From contig NZ_JACVFB010000002.1 in assembly GCF_014529945.1 (NCBI RefSeq), positions 1,364,001 to 1,428,000 on the forward strand: a stretch of 64,000 bases of DNA. Direction: 5' to 3'. This stretch comes from Chitinophaga varians (lineage in GTDB: Bacteria; Bacteroidota; Bacteroidia; Chitinophagales; Chitinophagaceae). The position numbers and the translations under genes were made by a program. Of this stretch, positions 16,621-24,826 are shown one piece after another. Below the pieces are notes generated by a model. That model had not been told where the DNA came from. It did no database searches and saw only the letters and a program-made list of their open reading frames with translations. Position 1 is the stretch's first letter. Every line of letters starts with the position of its first letter.

Positions 16621-18669
16621 CTATGCTTTGCGGGCGGTGCGATAAAGATACCAGCCCATAAAGGCGAAGAAAGCACATCCCAGTACAAAGTAGCCACCGT
16701 GGCCCAATATACCGGCGAGACCTTCTTCCATGTTGAGTTTGGCGAGTATGGCGGCCGAGCTGTCGAACCCGGCGAGTATGGCGATAATTACACCAGCCAC
16801 CGCGCCGCCGGCCACCAGACCGGTAGCAAACAGGTTGCCTTTGCCCAGTTCTTCTTCCGCGGCGGAAGCGTGGACGTTGGCTTTTTTGTTTTTATGGTCT
16901 ACCACACCACGGATAGCGCCACCGATGAAGATGGGCAAAGTGGTAGACAGCGGCAGGTAGGCACCTACGGCGAAGGAAAGGGAATTGATATTACACAGCT
17001 CCATGGTGATAGCGAGGAAAACGCCCACCAGCACAAACTGCCAGTCGAGATTGAATGACAGGATGCCTTTCGCCAGTGTAGCCATGAGCGTGCCTTGTGG
17101 CGCCGGATAATAGGCGCTGCCGATAGCATGTTCGGTCACGCCTTTGCTGATCATCTCAGCAGTAGGTTTGTCGAGGAATTTTACGGTCAGCCCGATGATG
17201 ATGGAAGACACGATGGCGCCGATGAACAGGGCCAGCTGCTGGTACATAGGCGTAGCGCCCACGATGTAGCCGGATTTCAGGTCCTGCGAAGTGCCACCGG
17301 CATTGGCCGCGGCGATGCAGATCATACCGCCAACCACGAGGGCCATAGGCTCATATACTTTACCGGTCCAGCCTACAGCGATGAATACCAGGCAGGTACC
17401 CATCAATGTGGCGATGGTCATACCGGAGATAGGATTGTTGGAAGAACCGATAAGGCCTACGATACGGCTGGACACCGTGACGAAGAAAGCGCCGAAGACT
17501 ACCACCAGCAAACCTACCAGCATTTTTTTGCCGATAGAATCGCCCGGCAGCTGAGGCAGGAAGGCCATCAGGAGGATGAGGGCGATGCTGCCAAACAGTA
17601 CTACTTTGAGGCTCAGGTCTCTTTCTGTTCTTAATACGTTGGTAGCCGCTTCGCCGCCTTCTTTACGGTCTTTGATAGCGCCGATGCTGCCTTTAAAAGA
17701 AGAGATGATGGTAGGGATGGTTTTCAGCAGGGTAATGAAGCCGCCTGCTGCTACTGCTCCCGCGCCGATCTGGCGTACATAGGCATAATATACCGCTGAG
17801 GAATAATCTGCGAAAGTATGGGTCACGGGGTCCCAGTTGCCTTGTCCGCCGGGTGTTTGCAGGCTGGCGAGGTAACCGATTTTTACCAGTTGGGAGGCTA
17901 TCACATCGCCTGGCAGCAGAGAGGCCAGCAACGGAATGAGGGCCAGCCAGGAGAGTACGCCGCCGGCCACCAGTACGCCCGCAATACGGGGACCGATGAT
18001 ATAACCCACACCCATATACTCCGGTGTGATGTCTGCGCTGATTTTGGCAGAAGGAAAAAACTTGCTGGTTTGTTTGGTCATGTAAGCCGGTGTTTCGGCG
18101 ATGACATGTAATATCTTCTGGAAGATAGCATAGGCAAAGGCGAAGCCGAGGCCATAGAAAGCGGTACGGGCAAAGTCGCCTCCTTTTTCACCGGCAATGA
18201 GCACGTCGCCACAGGCGGTGCCTTCCGGGTATGGGAGGGTTTTGTGTTCCTTCACGATCAGCGACCGGCGCAGGGGGATCATCATCAGGGTGCCGAGGAT
18301 ACCACCGAAGATGGCCAGAATGAGGATGGTGAAGTAGTTAAAGAACTGGGCGCCACCGCCATCGCTGAGAAACAGAAAGCCCGGCAGGGTGAATACTACG
18401 CCGGCAGCAATGGATTCACCGGCGGAACCGGTGGTCTGGATGATGTTATTCTCCAGAATGGTGGTGTTGAAAAATTTCCTGCCTAAGGTAATGGCAATTA
18501 CGGCAATCGGGATAGATGCGGAAACAGTAAGACCGGCTTTCAGCGCGAGGTATACGGTAGCAGCGCCAAAGATAATACCGAAGATGCAGCCCAGTAAAAT
18601 GGATTTGAGGGTAAATTCTTTCATTTGTGCGCCTGGCGGCACAAAAGGTTTGAAATTGTTGTCAGCCAT
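16621..18669 (-). CDS. OPT family oligopeptide transporter
   Basis: A 682-residue integral membrane protein with many hydrophobic segments. OPT features include the N-terminal FTLKSILLGCIFGIIFGAATVYL, LPYPEGTACGDVLIAGE, SGYIVGATPMYQQ and a terminal GWYLYRTARKA. OPT proteins import short peptides or siderophore-like metal chelates by proton symport. Size fits the prokaryotic branch. The POT transporter gene lies immediately upstream on the same strand with a strong terminator between them, so the two are probably expressed separately. Confidence 0.93.
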   Translation of the reverse strand: MADNNFKPFVPPGAQMKEFTLKSILLGCIFGIIFGAATVYLALKAGLTVSASIPIAVIAITLGRKFFNTTILENNIIQTTGSAGESIAAGVVFTLPGFLFLSDGGGAQFFNYFTILILAIFGGILGTLMMIPLRRSLIVKEHKTLPYPEGTACGDVLIAGEKGGDFARTAFYGLGFAFAYAIFQKILHVIAETPAYMTKQTSKFFPSAKISADITPEYMGVGYIIGPRIAGVLVAGGVLSWLALIPLLASLLPGDVIASQLVKIGYLASLQTPGGQGNWDPVTHTFADYSSAVYYAYVRQIGAGAVAAGGFITLLKTIPTIISSFKGSIGAIKDRKEGGEAATNVLRTERDLSLKVVLFGSIALILLMAFLPQLPGDSIGKKMLVGLLVVVFGAFFVTVSSRIVGLIGSSNNPISGMTIATLMGTCLVFIAVGWTGKVYEPMALVVGGMICIAAANAGGTSQDLKSGYIVGATPMYQQLALFIGAIVSSIIIGLTVKFLDKPTAEMISKGVTEHAIGSAYYPAPQGTLMATLAKGILSFNLDWQFVLVGVFLAITMELCNINSLSFAVGAYLPLSTTLPIFIGGAIRGVVDHKNKKANVHASAAEEELGKGNLFATGLVAGGAVAGVIIAILAGFDSSAAILAKLNMEEGLAGILGHGGYFVLGCAFFAFMGWYLYRTARKA

Positions 18670-18729
18670 ATTGTAAGGTAATAGTGTTAAGGGTTGAAAT
18701 TTACGAATTACGGCTTACTTACCATATAT

Positions 18730-18775
18730 AAAAAGGAAGACCGGAACAATTTCGCTTGTTCCGGTCTTCCTTTTT
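18730..18775 (-). terminator. Strong terminator after the POT transporter gene
   Basis: A perfect 20-bp inverted repeat (18730-18749 and 18756-18775) with a 6-base loop; the stem flanks are A5/T5. It lies 20 bases beyond the POT stop and would also work on the plus strand. Confidence 0.88.
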
Positions 18776-18795
18776 ATACATAAGAGGTATGTCTG

Positions 18796-20508
18796 TTATC
18801 TTACACCGTGCATCCATTTTTTCAGGAAGGTAGTAGATATGAACAGCAGTACTGCCGCACCTCCTGGCAGGATCACGAACACCATAAAGAACTCATAGAG
18901 GTTATGGATCGTGTAACCGGCGAAGGTTGGGTAGTGGGTGGCCAGTTTCAGTTCCTGTAATTTATCCAGTTGCTGTGCCGTGGCGGTGATAGTGCCGTCC
19001 AGAATGCCTTTCAGGTCTATATTGTTCTTGGTGGCCAGGTCAAATTTATCCTGTGTGGGTGGCAGCAGGGCGCCGAGCGTACCTGCCAGCGCATAGCCGG
19101 CGGCGTTAGCGAGGAACCATACGCCCATCAGCAGGGAGGAGAAACGGTGAGGAGCCAGTTTAGATACCAGTGACAGGCCTATTGGAGACAGGCACAGCTC
19201 ACCGAGGGTATGGAACAGGTACATCACGATCAGCCAGATCACACCGAGTTTCTGACCGGGTCCGAGGTTTTTCACCTGCAGCGCGATGATGAAGAAGCCA
19301 AATGCCAGCAGTGCCAGTCCGATGGACTGTTTTACCGGGGAAATCGGCTCCATATTGCGGTTGTTCAGTTTTACCCACAGCCAGCTGAAAGGCAGGGCAA
19401 ATACGATAATGAATACAGAGTTGAAGTTCTGGATAAGGCTGGGCGGTAATTCCCACCACAGGAAGTGGCGGTCTGTCTGGTAGTCGGCCACAAAAGTGAG
19501 AGAGGAACCGGCCTGTTCAAAACATGCCCAGAAGAAGATCACAAAGAAGGCCACAAAGTAGATCACGAGGATACGTTGTCTTTCTACTTTGGTAATACTT
19601 TTATCCGTCAGGATCAGCACTGCAAGGCTGATGCCGGAGGCGTAGATGAAGGGATATAACCAGGACTTGATCGGGTTAGGATCGAGGGAGAGATAGTGAA
19701 TGATGAAGAACAGTGCTATCAGCAGGCCTACGACGCCCAGGATAGCGCCTTGGGAGAATTTGGCTTTGTCTGCTTCGCCTTCGTTGAGGTGGGCGGTTGG
19801 TTTGCTGAAATCCGGTTTAGCGCCAATTGGCTTGCCATCAGGAGTAACGATGAACTTGTCTTTCAGGAAGTAGAACATAATGGAACCGAGGAACATCGCG
19901 ATGCCGGCGGCCAGGAAGCCCCATTTGAAAGCACCTACCATACGCACATTATCTACTTTCACATCGCCCAGGGTAGAGCAGATAGACATTCCGAGGAAAG
20001 CGCCCACATTGATACCCATGTAGAAGATGGTAAAGGCACCATCGAGGCGGCTGTCGTTTTTAGGATACAGCTGGCCTACCATGGAGGAAATATTGGGTTT
20101 GAAGAAACCGTTGCCAATGATGATGATGAAGAGTGCCAACCATACGATCAACTTGGCTGTATCCACGCTGCCGGAGTAGAGAGAGGCGCTGAGTACCATC
20201 AGCAGCTGCCCGATACCCATAATAAAACCACCTAACAGGATACAGTTCCGGTTGCCGAGGTAGCGGTCGGAGATATATCCGCCCAGCATGGGGGTGAGAT
20301 AACTTAAGCCGAGGAAGCCGCCATAGACGTAGGAAGAGTCAGCTTCAGAGAATGCCAGTGCATTTACCAGGAAGAGGGTCAGCAATGCCCTCATGCCATA
20401 AAAATTAAATCGTTCCCACATTTCCGTGGTAAATAAGACACCAAGGCCTTTAGGATGACTCTTTGACGAGGCATCAGCAGGCGTCTGTGCAACAGCTGTT
20501 TGCATCAT
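18796..20508 (-). CDS. POT family di/tripeptide:proton symporter
   Basis: A 570-residue MFS-type protein with the POT signature: TEMWERFNFYGMRALLTLFLV (ExxER motif on helix 1), GGYISDRYLGNR, FIIIIGNGFFKPNISSMVGQLY and the second-half LGELCLSPIGLSLVSKLAP. It carries an extended central loop and extra helices as in bacterial DtpT-like proteins. It imports di- and tripeptides at the inner membrane. Confidence 0.95.
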   Translation of the reverse strand: MMQTAVAQTPADASSKSHPKGLGVLFTTEMWERFNFYGMRALLTLFLVNALAFSEADSSYVYGGFLGLSYLTPMLGGYISDRYLGNRNCILLGGFIMGIGQLLMVLSASLYSGSVDTAKLIVWLALFIIIIGNGFFKPNISSMVGQLYPKNDSRLDGAFTIFYMGINVGAFLGMSICSTLGDVKVDNVRMVGAFKWGFLAAGIAMFLGSIMFYFLKDKFIVTPDGKPIGAKPDFSKPTAHLNEGEADKAKFSQGAILGVVGLLIALFFIIHYLSLDPNPIKSWLYPFIYASGISLAVLILTDKSITKVERQRILVIYFVAFFVIFFWACFEQAGSSLTFVADYQTDRHFLWWELPPSLIQNFNSVFIIVFALPFSWLWVKLNNRNMEPISPVKQSIGLALLAFGFFIIALQVKNLGPGQKLGVIWLIVMYLFHTLGELCLSPIGLSLVSKLAPHRFSSLLMGVWFLANAAGYALAGTLGALLPPTQDKFDLATKNNIDLKGILDGTITATAQQLDKLQELKLATHYPTFAGYTIHNLYEFFMVFVILPGGAAVLLFISTTFLKKWMHGVR

Positions 20509-20679
20509 AAATGGTTAGTTTTAGCAATAGTTGTTTTAAGGTTCTGTAAAATCTCTAAATGCGGCAATTTAAAGTAAAATAGGATATCTCGTAAAAAAAT
20601 GGTGGAAATGGGCCGTTTTTGTGCTTTTTTCATCTTTCTTTGCATTTTCTTTCGCACCTGCATTTATTAGGCAATTCAT

Positions 20680-21957
20680 ATGAACATTTTATTACTAGGT
20701 AGTGGTGGCCGGGAACACGCCCTGGCCCGGAAAATGTCCCAAAGTCCACAGTGTGGCCAGTTATTTATCGCGCCAGGCAATGCCGGCACATCGCAATGTG
20801 GAACGAACGTCGATATGGGCGTGAGTGAATTTGAGAAGATCCGGGCTTTTTGTCTGGAGAACGCCATCGACCTGGTAGTGCCGGGATCAGAAGAGGCCCT
20901 GGTAAATGGTATCTATGATTTCTTTGCCCAGGATGCTGCCTTGCAGCATATCCCGGTGATGGGTCCTTCAAAAGAGGGCGCCCGTCTGGAAGGCAGCAAG
21001 GCTTTCGCCAAGCTGTTCATGGAGCGGCACCAGATCCCTACTGCTGCCTACCGGGAGTTTAATGCAGGTAATTTCGAAGAAGGGGTAGCCTATCTTCAGC
21101 AGCATTCCTTACCAATTGTGTTGAAAGCCGACGGGCTGGCTGCCGGTAAAGGGGTGGTGATCACCAGCTCTCATGAAGAGGCGGTGACTGAGTTTGAGCA
21201 GATGATCCGTGCCGCCAAATTTGGCGATGCCAGCAAAACCGTGGTGATAGAGCAGTTCCTGACCGGTATTGAGTTGTCGGTGTTTGTGCTGACGGATGGC
21301 CATTCTTATAAAATACTGCCGGAAGCGAAGGATTACAAACGGATCAGTGAAGGCGACAAAGGCTTGAACACGGGGGGTATGGGAGCGGTATCTCCGGTGC
21401 CTTTTGCCGATGCTGCTTTCATGAAAAAGGTAGAAGATAAAATAATCCGCCCTACAGTAGCGGGCTTGTCAAAAGAAGCGATAAAATATAACGGATTCAT
21501 CTTTTTTGGCTTGATTAATGTGGAAGGTGAGCCTTTTGTGATTGAGTACAACTGTCGCATGGGCGACCCGGAAACGGAAGTCGTAATGCCCCGTTTACAA
21601 AACGATTTACTGGACCTGTTTACCACGGTATCGAACGGTACGCTGGCAGAACAAACCATTTATGCAGATCCGCGTGCAGCCGCCACCGTCATGCTGGTGT
21701 CTAAGGGCTATCCGGAAGCATACGAGAAAAACAAAGAGATCAACGGTATACCGGCGCCTACCCAGGACCAGGTAGTATTTCATGCCGGGACCAAACAGTC
21801 GGGAGCGCAAGTCGTGAGCAATGGCGGCCGTGTATTGGCCATCACATCGCTGGCAGCCAGTCTGCCACTGGCATTGGCCCATTCCGTGCAAACCGCAGAA
21901 CAAATTTCGTTTGAAGGCAAAACGTATCGTCGGGATATAGGGTACGAATTCATTTAG
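20680..21957 (+). CDS. purD: Phosphoribosylamine-glycine ligase PurD
   Basis: A 425-residue ATP-grasp enzyme of standard length. It opens with MNILLLGSGGREHALARK (GxGGREHA), has VPGSEEALVNGI, the ATP-grasp KADGLAAGKGVV block, LNTGGMGAVSP and EYNCRMGDPETEVVMPRL. It makes glycinamide ribonucleotide in purine synthesis. The last codon ATT and the TAG stop are part of the 8-bp phased repeat that follows, so the natural C-terminus may have been changed by the repeat. Confidence 0.98.
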   Translation: MNILLLGSGGREHALARKMSQSPQCGQLFIAPGNAGTSQCGTNVDMGVSEFEKIRAFCLENAIDLVVPGSEEALVNGIYDFFAQDAALQHIPVMGPSKEGARLEGSKAFAKLFMERHQIPTAAYREFNAGNFEEGVAYLQQHSLPIVLKADGLAAGKGVVITSSHEEAVTEFEQMIRAAKFGDASKTVVIEQFLTGIELSVFVLTDGHSYKILPEAKDYKRISEGDKGLNTGGMGAVSPVPFADAAFMKKVEDKIIRPTVAGLSKEAIKYNGFIFFGLINVEGEPFVIEYNCRMGDPETEVVMPRLQNDLLDLFTTVSNGTLAEQTIYADPRAAATVMLVSKGYPEAYEKNKEINGIPAPTQDQVVFHAGTKQSGAQVVSNGGRVLAITSLAASLPLALAHSVQTAEQISFEGKTYRRDIGYEFI

Positions 21958-22030
21958 GCATTTGGTTATTTTTTTATTTAGGGGTTTTCTCAGTGGAAAC
22001 ATGCTTTCCAAATGATCAAATAACTAAATA
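21952..22030. repeat. Family B intergenic palindrome, copy 1 (8-bp phased ATTT words)
   Basis: The left arm is four consecutive 8-mers beginning with ATTT (ATTTAGGC, ATTTGGTT, ATTTTTTT, ATTTAGGG; 21952-21983). The right arm (about 22008-22030) is the inverse set of AAAT-containing 8-mers. It overlaps the end of purD and lies upstream of mreB. Related copies: 23211-23306 and 38122-38209. Confidence 0.75.
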
Positions 22031-22184
22031 TTAAAATGGTAAAATAATCGTGTCGGGTTGCCGTTTAAACAACAAATAACTTTTTTTAATATTTAGCCGT
22101 ATTATTGCAAGAATATCCACTTTTTGCATCGTATATTCGTTAGAATTATTCATTTTTGCATTCTAATTTTTGACCGTATCAACA

Positions 22185-23207
22185 ATGGGATTTTTTAATT
22201 TTTTAACGCAGGAAATCGCGATTGATCTGGGTACAGCGAACACGCTGATAATACATAATGACCAAGTGGTTGTGGACGAGCCTTCCATTGTAGCGATAGA
22301 ACGGGCTAGCGGTAAAATTGTGGCCGTAGGAAAGAAGGCCATGATGATGCACGAAAAAACACACGAATATCTTCGAACGATACGTCCCCTGAAGGATGGT
22401 GTGATCGCGGACTTTAATGCCGCTGAGGGTATGCTCAGGGAACTGATAAAAATGGTTTATCCTAAAAAGCCGTTGTTTGCTCCCAGCTGGCGTATGGTGA
22501 TCTGTATTCCTTCCAGCATTACGGAAGTGGAGAAGAGAGCGGTACGTGACTCTGCCGAGCAGGCAGGTGCCAAGGAAGTGTACCTGTTGCACGAACCAAT
22601 GGCTGCTGCCCTGGGTATCGGTATCGATGTGGAAGAGCCGGTAGGTAACATGATCATCGATATCGGAGGTGGTACCACCGGTATTTCTGTGATCGCCCTG
22701 GCTGGTATCGTGTGCGACCAGAGTATCCGTATCGCGGGTGACGAGTTCACCGCTGATATCATGGAAGCGCTGCGCCGCTATCATAGCCTGTTGATCGGTG
22801 AAAGAACAGCAGAACAGATCAAGATCCATATCGGATCTGCCCTGAAAGAACTGGACAACCCACCAGATGATATCCCGGTTAACGGTCGTGACCTGGTGAC
22901 TGGTATCCCTAAACAGATCATGGTATCTTACCAGGAGATTGCCGAGGCACTGGACAAATCTATCTTTAAAATCGAAGAAGCCATCCTGAAAGCGCTGGAA
23001 ACAACGCCTCCGGAGCTGGCATCAGATATTTACCGCAGGGGCTTGTACCTGACCGGCGGCGGTGCGCTGCTGCGTGGCCTGGACAAACGCCTTGCCCAGA
23101 AAATCAAACTGCCGGTTCATGTAGCAGACGATCCGCTGCGTGCCGTAGTAAGAGGTACCGGCATCGCGTTGAAACATGTGGGTAAGTATCCGTTCCTGAT
23201 GCAATAA
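22185..23207 (+). CDS. mreB: Rod shape-determining protein MreB
   Basis: A 340-residue actin-like protein. ATG 22185 (MGFFNFLTQEIAIDLGTANT) is chosen over the TTG 15 bases upstream. Actin-fold motifs are IDLGTANT (phosphate 1), IDIGGGTTGISVIAL (phosphate 2) and YLTGGGALLRGLDKRL (adenosine). It polymerises under the inner membrane and organises cell-wall synthesis. mreC follows after 109 bases occupied by a family B palindrome; a second copy lies upstream, so mreB is bracketed by the repeats. Confidence 0.98.
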   Translation: MGFFNFLTQEIAIDLGTANTLIIHNDQVVVDEPSIVAIERASGKIVAVGKKAMMMHEKTHEYLRTIRPLKDGVIADFNAAEGMLRELIKMVYPKKPLFAPSWRMVICIPSSITEVEKRAVRDSAEQAGAKEVYLLHEPMAAALGIGIDVEEPVGNMIIDIGGGTTGISVIALAGIVCDQSIRIAGDEFTADIMEALRRYHSLLIGERTAEQIKIHIGSALKELDNPPDDIPVNGRDLVTGIPKQIMVSYQEIAEALDKSIFKIEEAILKALETTPPELASDIYRRGLYLTGGGALLRGLDKRLAQKIKLPVHVADDPLRAVVRGTGIALKHVGKYPFLMQ

Positions 23208-23210
23208 ACC

Positions 23211-23306
23211 TATTTAGATATTTAGATATTTGGTTATTTACAGGGTTCCTTTTCTGAAAGAAATCCTTTAAATAACCAAATGTCCAAATGATCAAATCTC
23301 TAAATG
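23211..23306. repeat. Family B intergenic palindrome, copy 2
   Basis: The left arm is TATTTAGA, TATTTAGA, TATTTGGT, TATTTACA in 8-bp phase from 23211. The right arm (23268-23306) is AAATAACC, AAATGTCC, AAATGATC, AAATCTCT, AAAT. Their inverse match is strong in each ATTT core. It fills the mreB-mreC gap and ends about ten bases before the mreC start. Confidence 0.85.
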
Positions 23307-23316
23307 ACTCGCGCTT

Positions 23317-24204
23317 GTGCGGAATTTAATCATTTTCTTTAGGCGATATTTCAACTTCTTCTTATTTCTGCTGCTGGAAGTGATTTGTATTGTGTTGGTA
23401 TTCCAGAACAATAACCTCCAGCGATCTGCCTACCTTAACTCCGCCAATGATATTAGTGGGAAGCTGTACGACAAATACAACAACGTACAATACTACTTTC
23501 ACCTGAAAGCTACCAACGACAGCCTGGTAGCGGAAAATACCCGCCTGCATAATGCCGTTCGCACCAGCTTTGATTCTGTGGTGACAGGCACCGGCCTCAA
23601 AATAGATACGATCCGCCAATACAGCGACGATACCCTTCACCGGGTGATCGGTACCCAGATCCGCCGCTATAAATACTTTGAGGCTAAGGTGATCAATAAC
23701 TCCGTTAACAAGCCCATCAACTATCTGACGATCCACCGCGGCAGCCTGCAGGGTATCCGTCCCAATATGGGCGTTATCAGCAGCAGCGGCGTGGTGGGCG
23801 TGGTAAGAAGCGTAAGCGATAACTATGCAGTAGTGCTTTCCATGCTCTCCAAATCCAACTCCGTGTCTATCAGCGCCCGACTGGCGCAAGGCAAGGAAAT
23901 GGGGTCTGTACACTGGGACGGCGACAACGCCACCTTTGCCCAGCTAAAGGACATTCCAAAGAGCGCTAAAGTACATAAAGGGGATACCGTGGTGACCAGC
24001 GGCTTTTCTGCCCTGTTTCCCGAAAATATTCCCATTGGCTACGTAGACACGGTGATGATGTCGGATAAAGCCGGCACGTCTTTTAACATCCGCCTGCGGC
24101 TGGCCACGAATTTCTATAACGTACAATATGTGTATGTGATAGAAAATCTGCTGAAAGATGAACAACAACGACTAGAAGACTCAACTTACAAGTTGATTAA
24201 ATGA
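23317..24204 (+). CDS. mreC: Rod shape-determining protein MreC
   Basis: A 295-residue protein starting at GTG 23317. It has one N-terminal transmembrane helix (FFLFLLLEVICIVLVFQ), a coiled-coil segment (about residues 45-85), and the beta-barrel MreC core with GVISSSGVVGVVRSVSDNYAVVLSMLS and KGDTVVTSGFSALFPENIPIGYV. It links MreB to periplasmic PBPs. Its stop overlaps the mreD start by four bases (ATGA), a coupling arrangement. Confidence 0.96.
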   Translation: MRNLIIFFRRYFNFFLFLLLEVICIVLVFQNNNLQRSAYLNSANDISGKLYDKYNNVQYYFHLKATNDSLVAENTRLHNAVRTSFDSVVTGTGLKIDTIRQYSDDTLHRVIGTQIRRYKYFEAKVINNSVNKPINYLTIHRGSLQGIRPNMGVISSSGVVGVVRSVSDNYAVVLSMLSKSNSVSISARLAQGKEMGSVHWDGDNATFAQLKDIPKSAKVHKGDTVVTSGFSALFPENIPIGYVDTVMMSDKAGTSFNIRLRLATNFYNVQYVYVIENLLKDEQQRLEDSTYKLIK

Positions 24205-24710
24205 GTATACTGTTAAGAAATATTATCCGGTTTGCATTCCTGTTGCTGATACAGGTGTTTGTGCTCAACAAGATACTGATCCACCAGCTGGTGAGCCCTT
24301 ATCTGTACATGCTCTTCATCCTGGCGCTGCCTTTTAACCTGCCGCGCCCGGTGGTGATGTTGCTGGGGTTCCTGATGGGTATCTCCCTCGATATGTTTTC
24401 CAACACTATGGGGATACATGCGGCTGCCTGCGTATTCATCGCTTACCTGCGACCGTTTATTATCAATGTCCTGTCGCCCCAGGGTGGCTTTGAAACAACC
24501 CAGAAAACGCCGTCCATGACCAGTATGGGGGTGTCGCAGTTTCTGATCTATGCAGCGGTGCTGGTATTTCTGCATCATGTGGTCTTTTTTACCCTGGAAG
24601 TTTTCGGCTTCGGCAACCCATTGTACCTGATGCTGAAAATCCTCCTTTCTACTGCTGCCAGCCTTATTCTGATCGTGTTGTACGAATTGTTATTTTTCAC
24701 AAAGAAATAG
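24201..24710 (+). CDS. mreD: Rod shape-determining protein MreD
   Basis: A 169-residue membrane protein with about five hydrophobic segments and short loops; the LPRPVVMLLGFLMGISLDMFSN stretch is a typical MreD feature. It overlaps mreC by four bases and precedes mrdA, the conserved order of the elongasome operon. Confidence 0.93.
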   Translation: MSILLRNIIRFAFLLLIQVFVLNKILIHQLVSPYLYMLFILALPFNLPRPVVMLLGFLMGISLDMFSNTMGIHAAACVFIAYLRPFIINVLSPQGGFETTQKTPSMTSMGVSQFLIYAAVLVFLHHVVFFTLEVFGFGNPLYLMLKILLSTAASLILIVLYELLFFTKK

Positions 24711-24826
24711 CAGTCTGCCATAAGCGTTTGCCAAATATTACTATTAAATTTATACATCGGAAAAAGGAAGTTGTCAGCAGTTAATGCCAACAACAAGCAT
24801 TTTAAAATTTATCCGTCCTCAATAGC

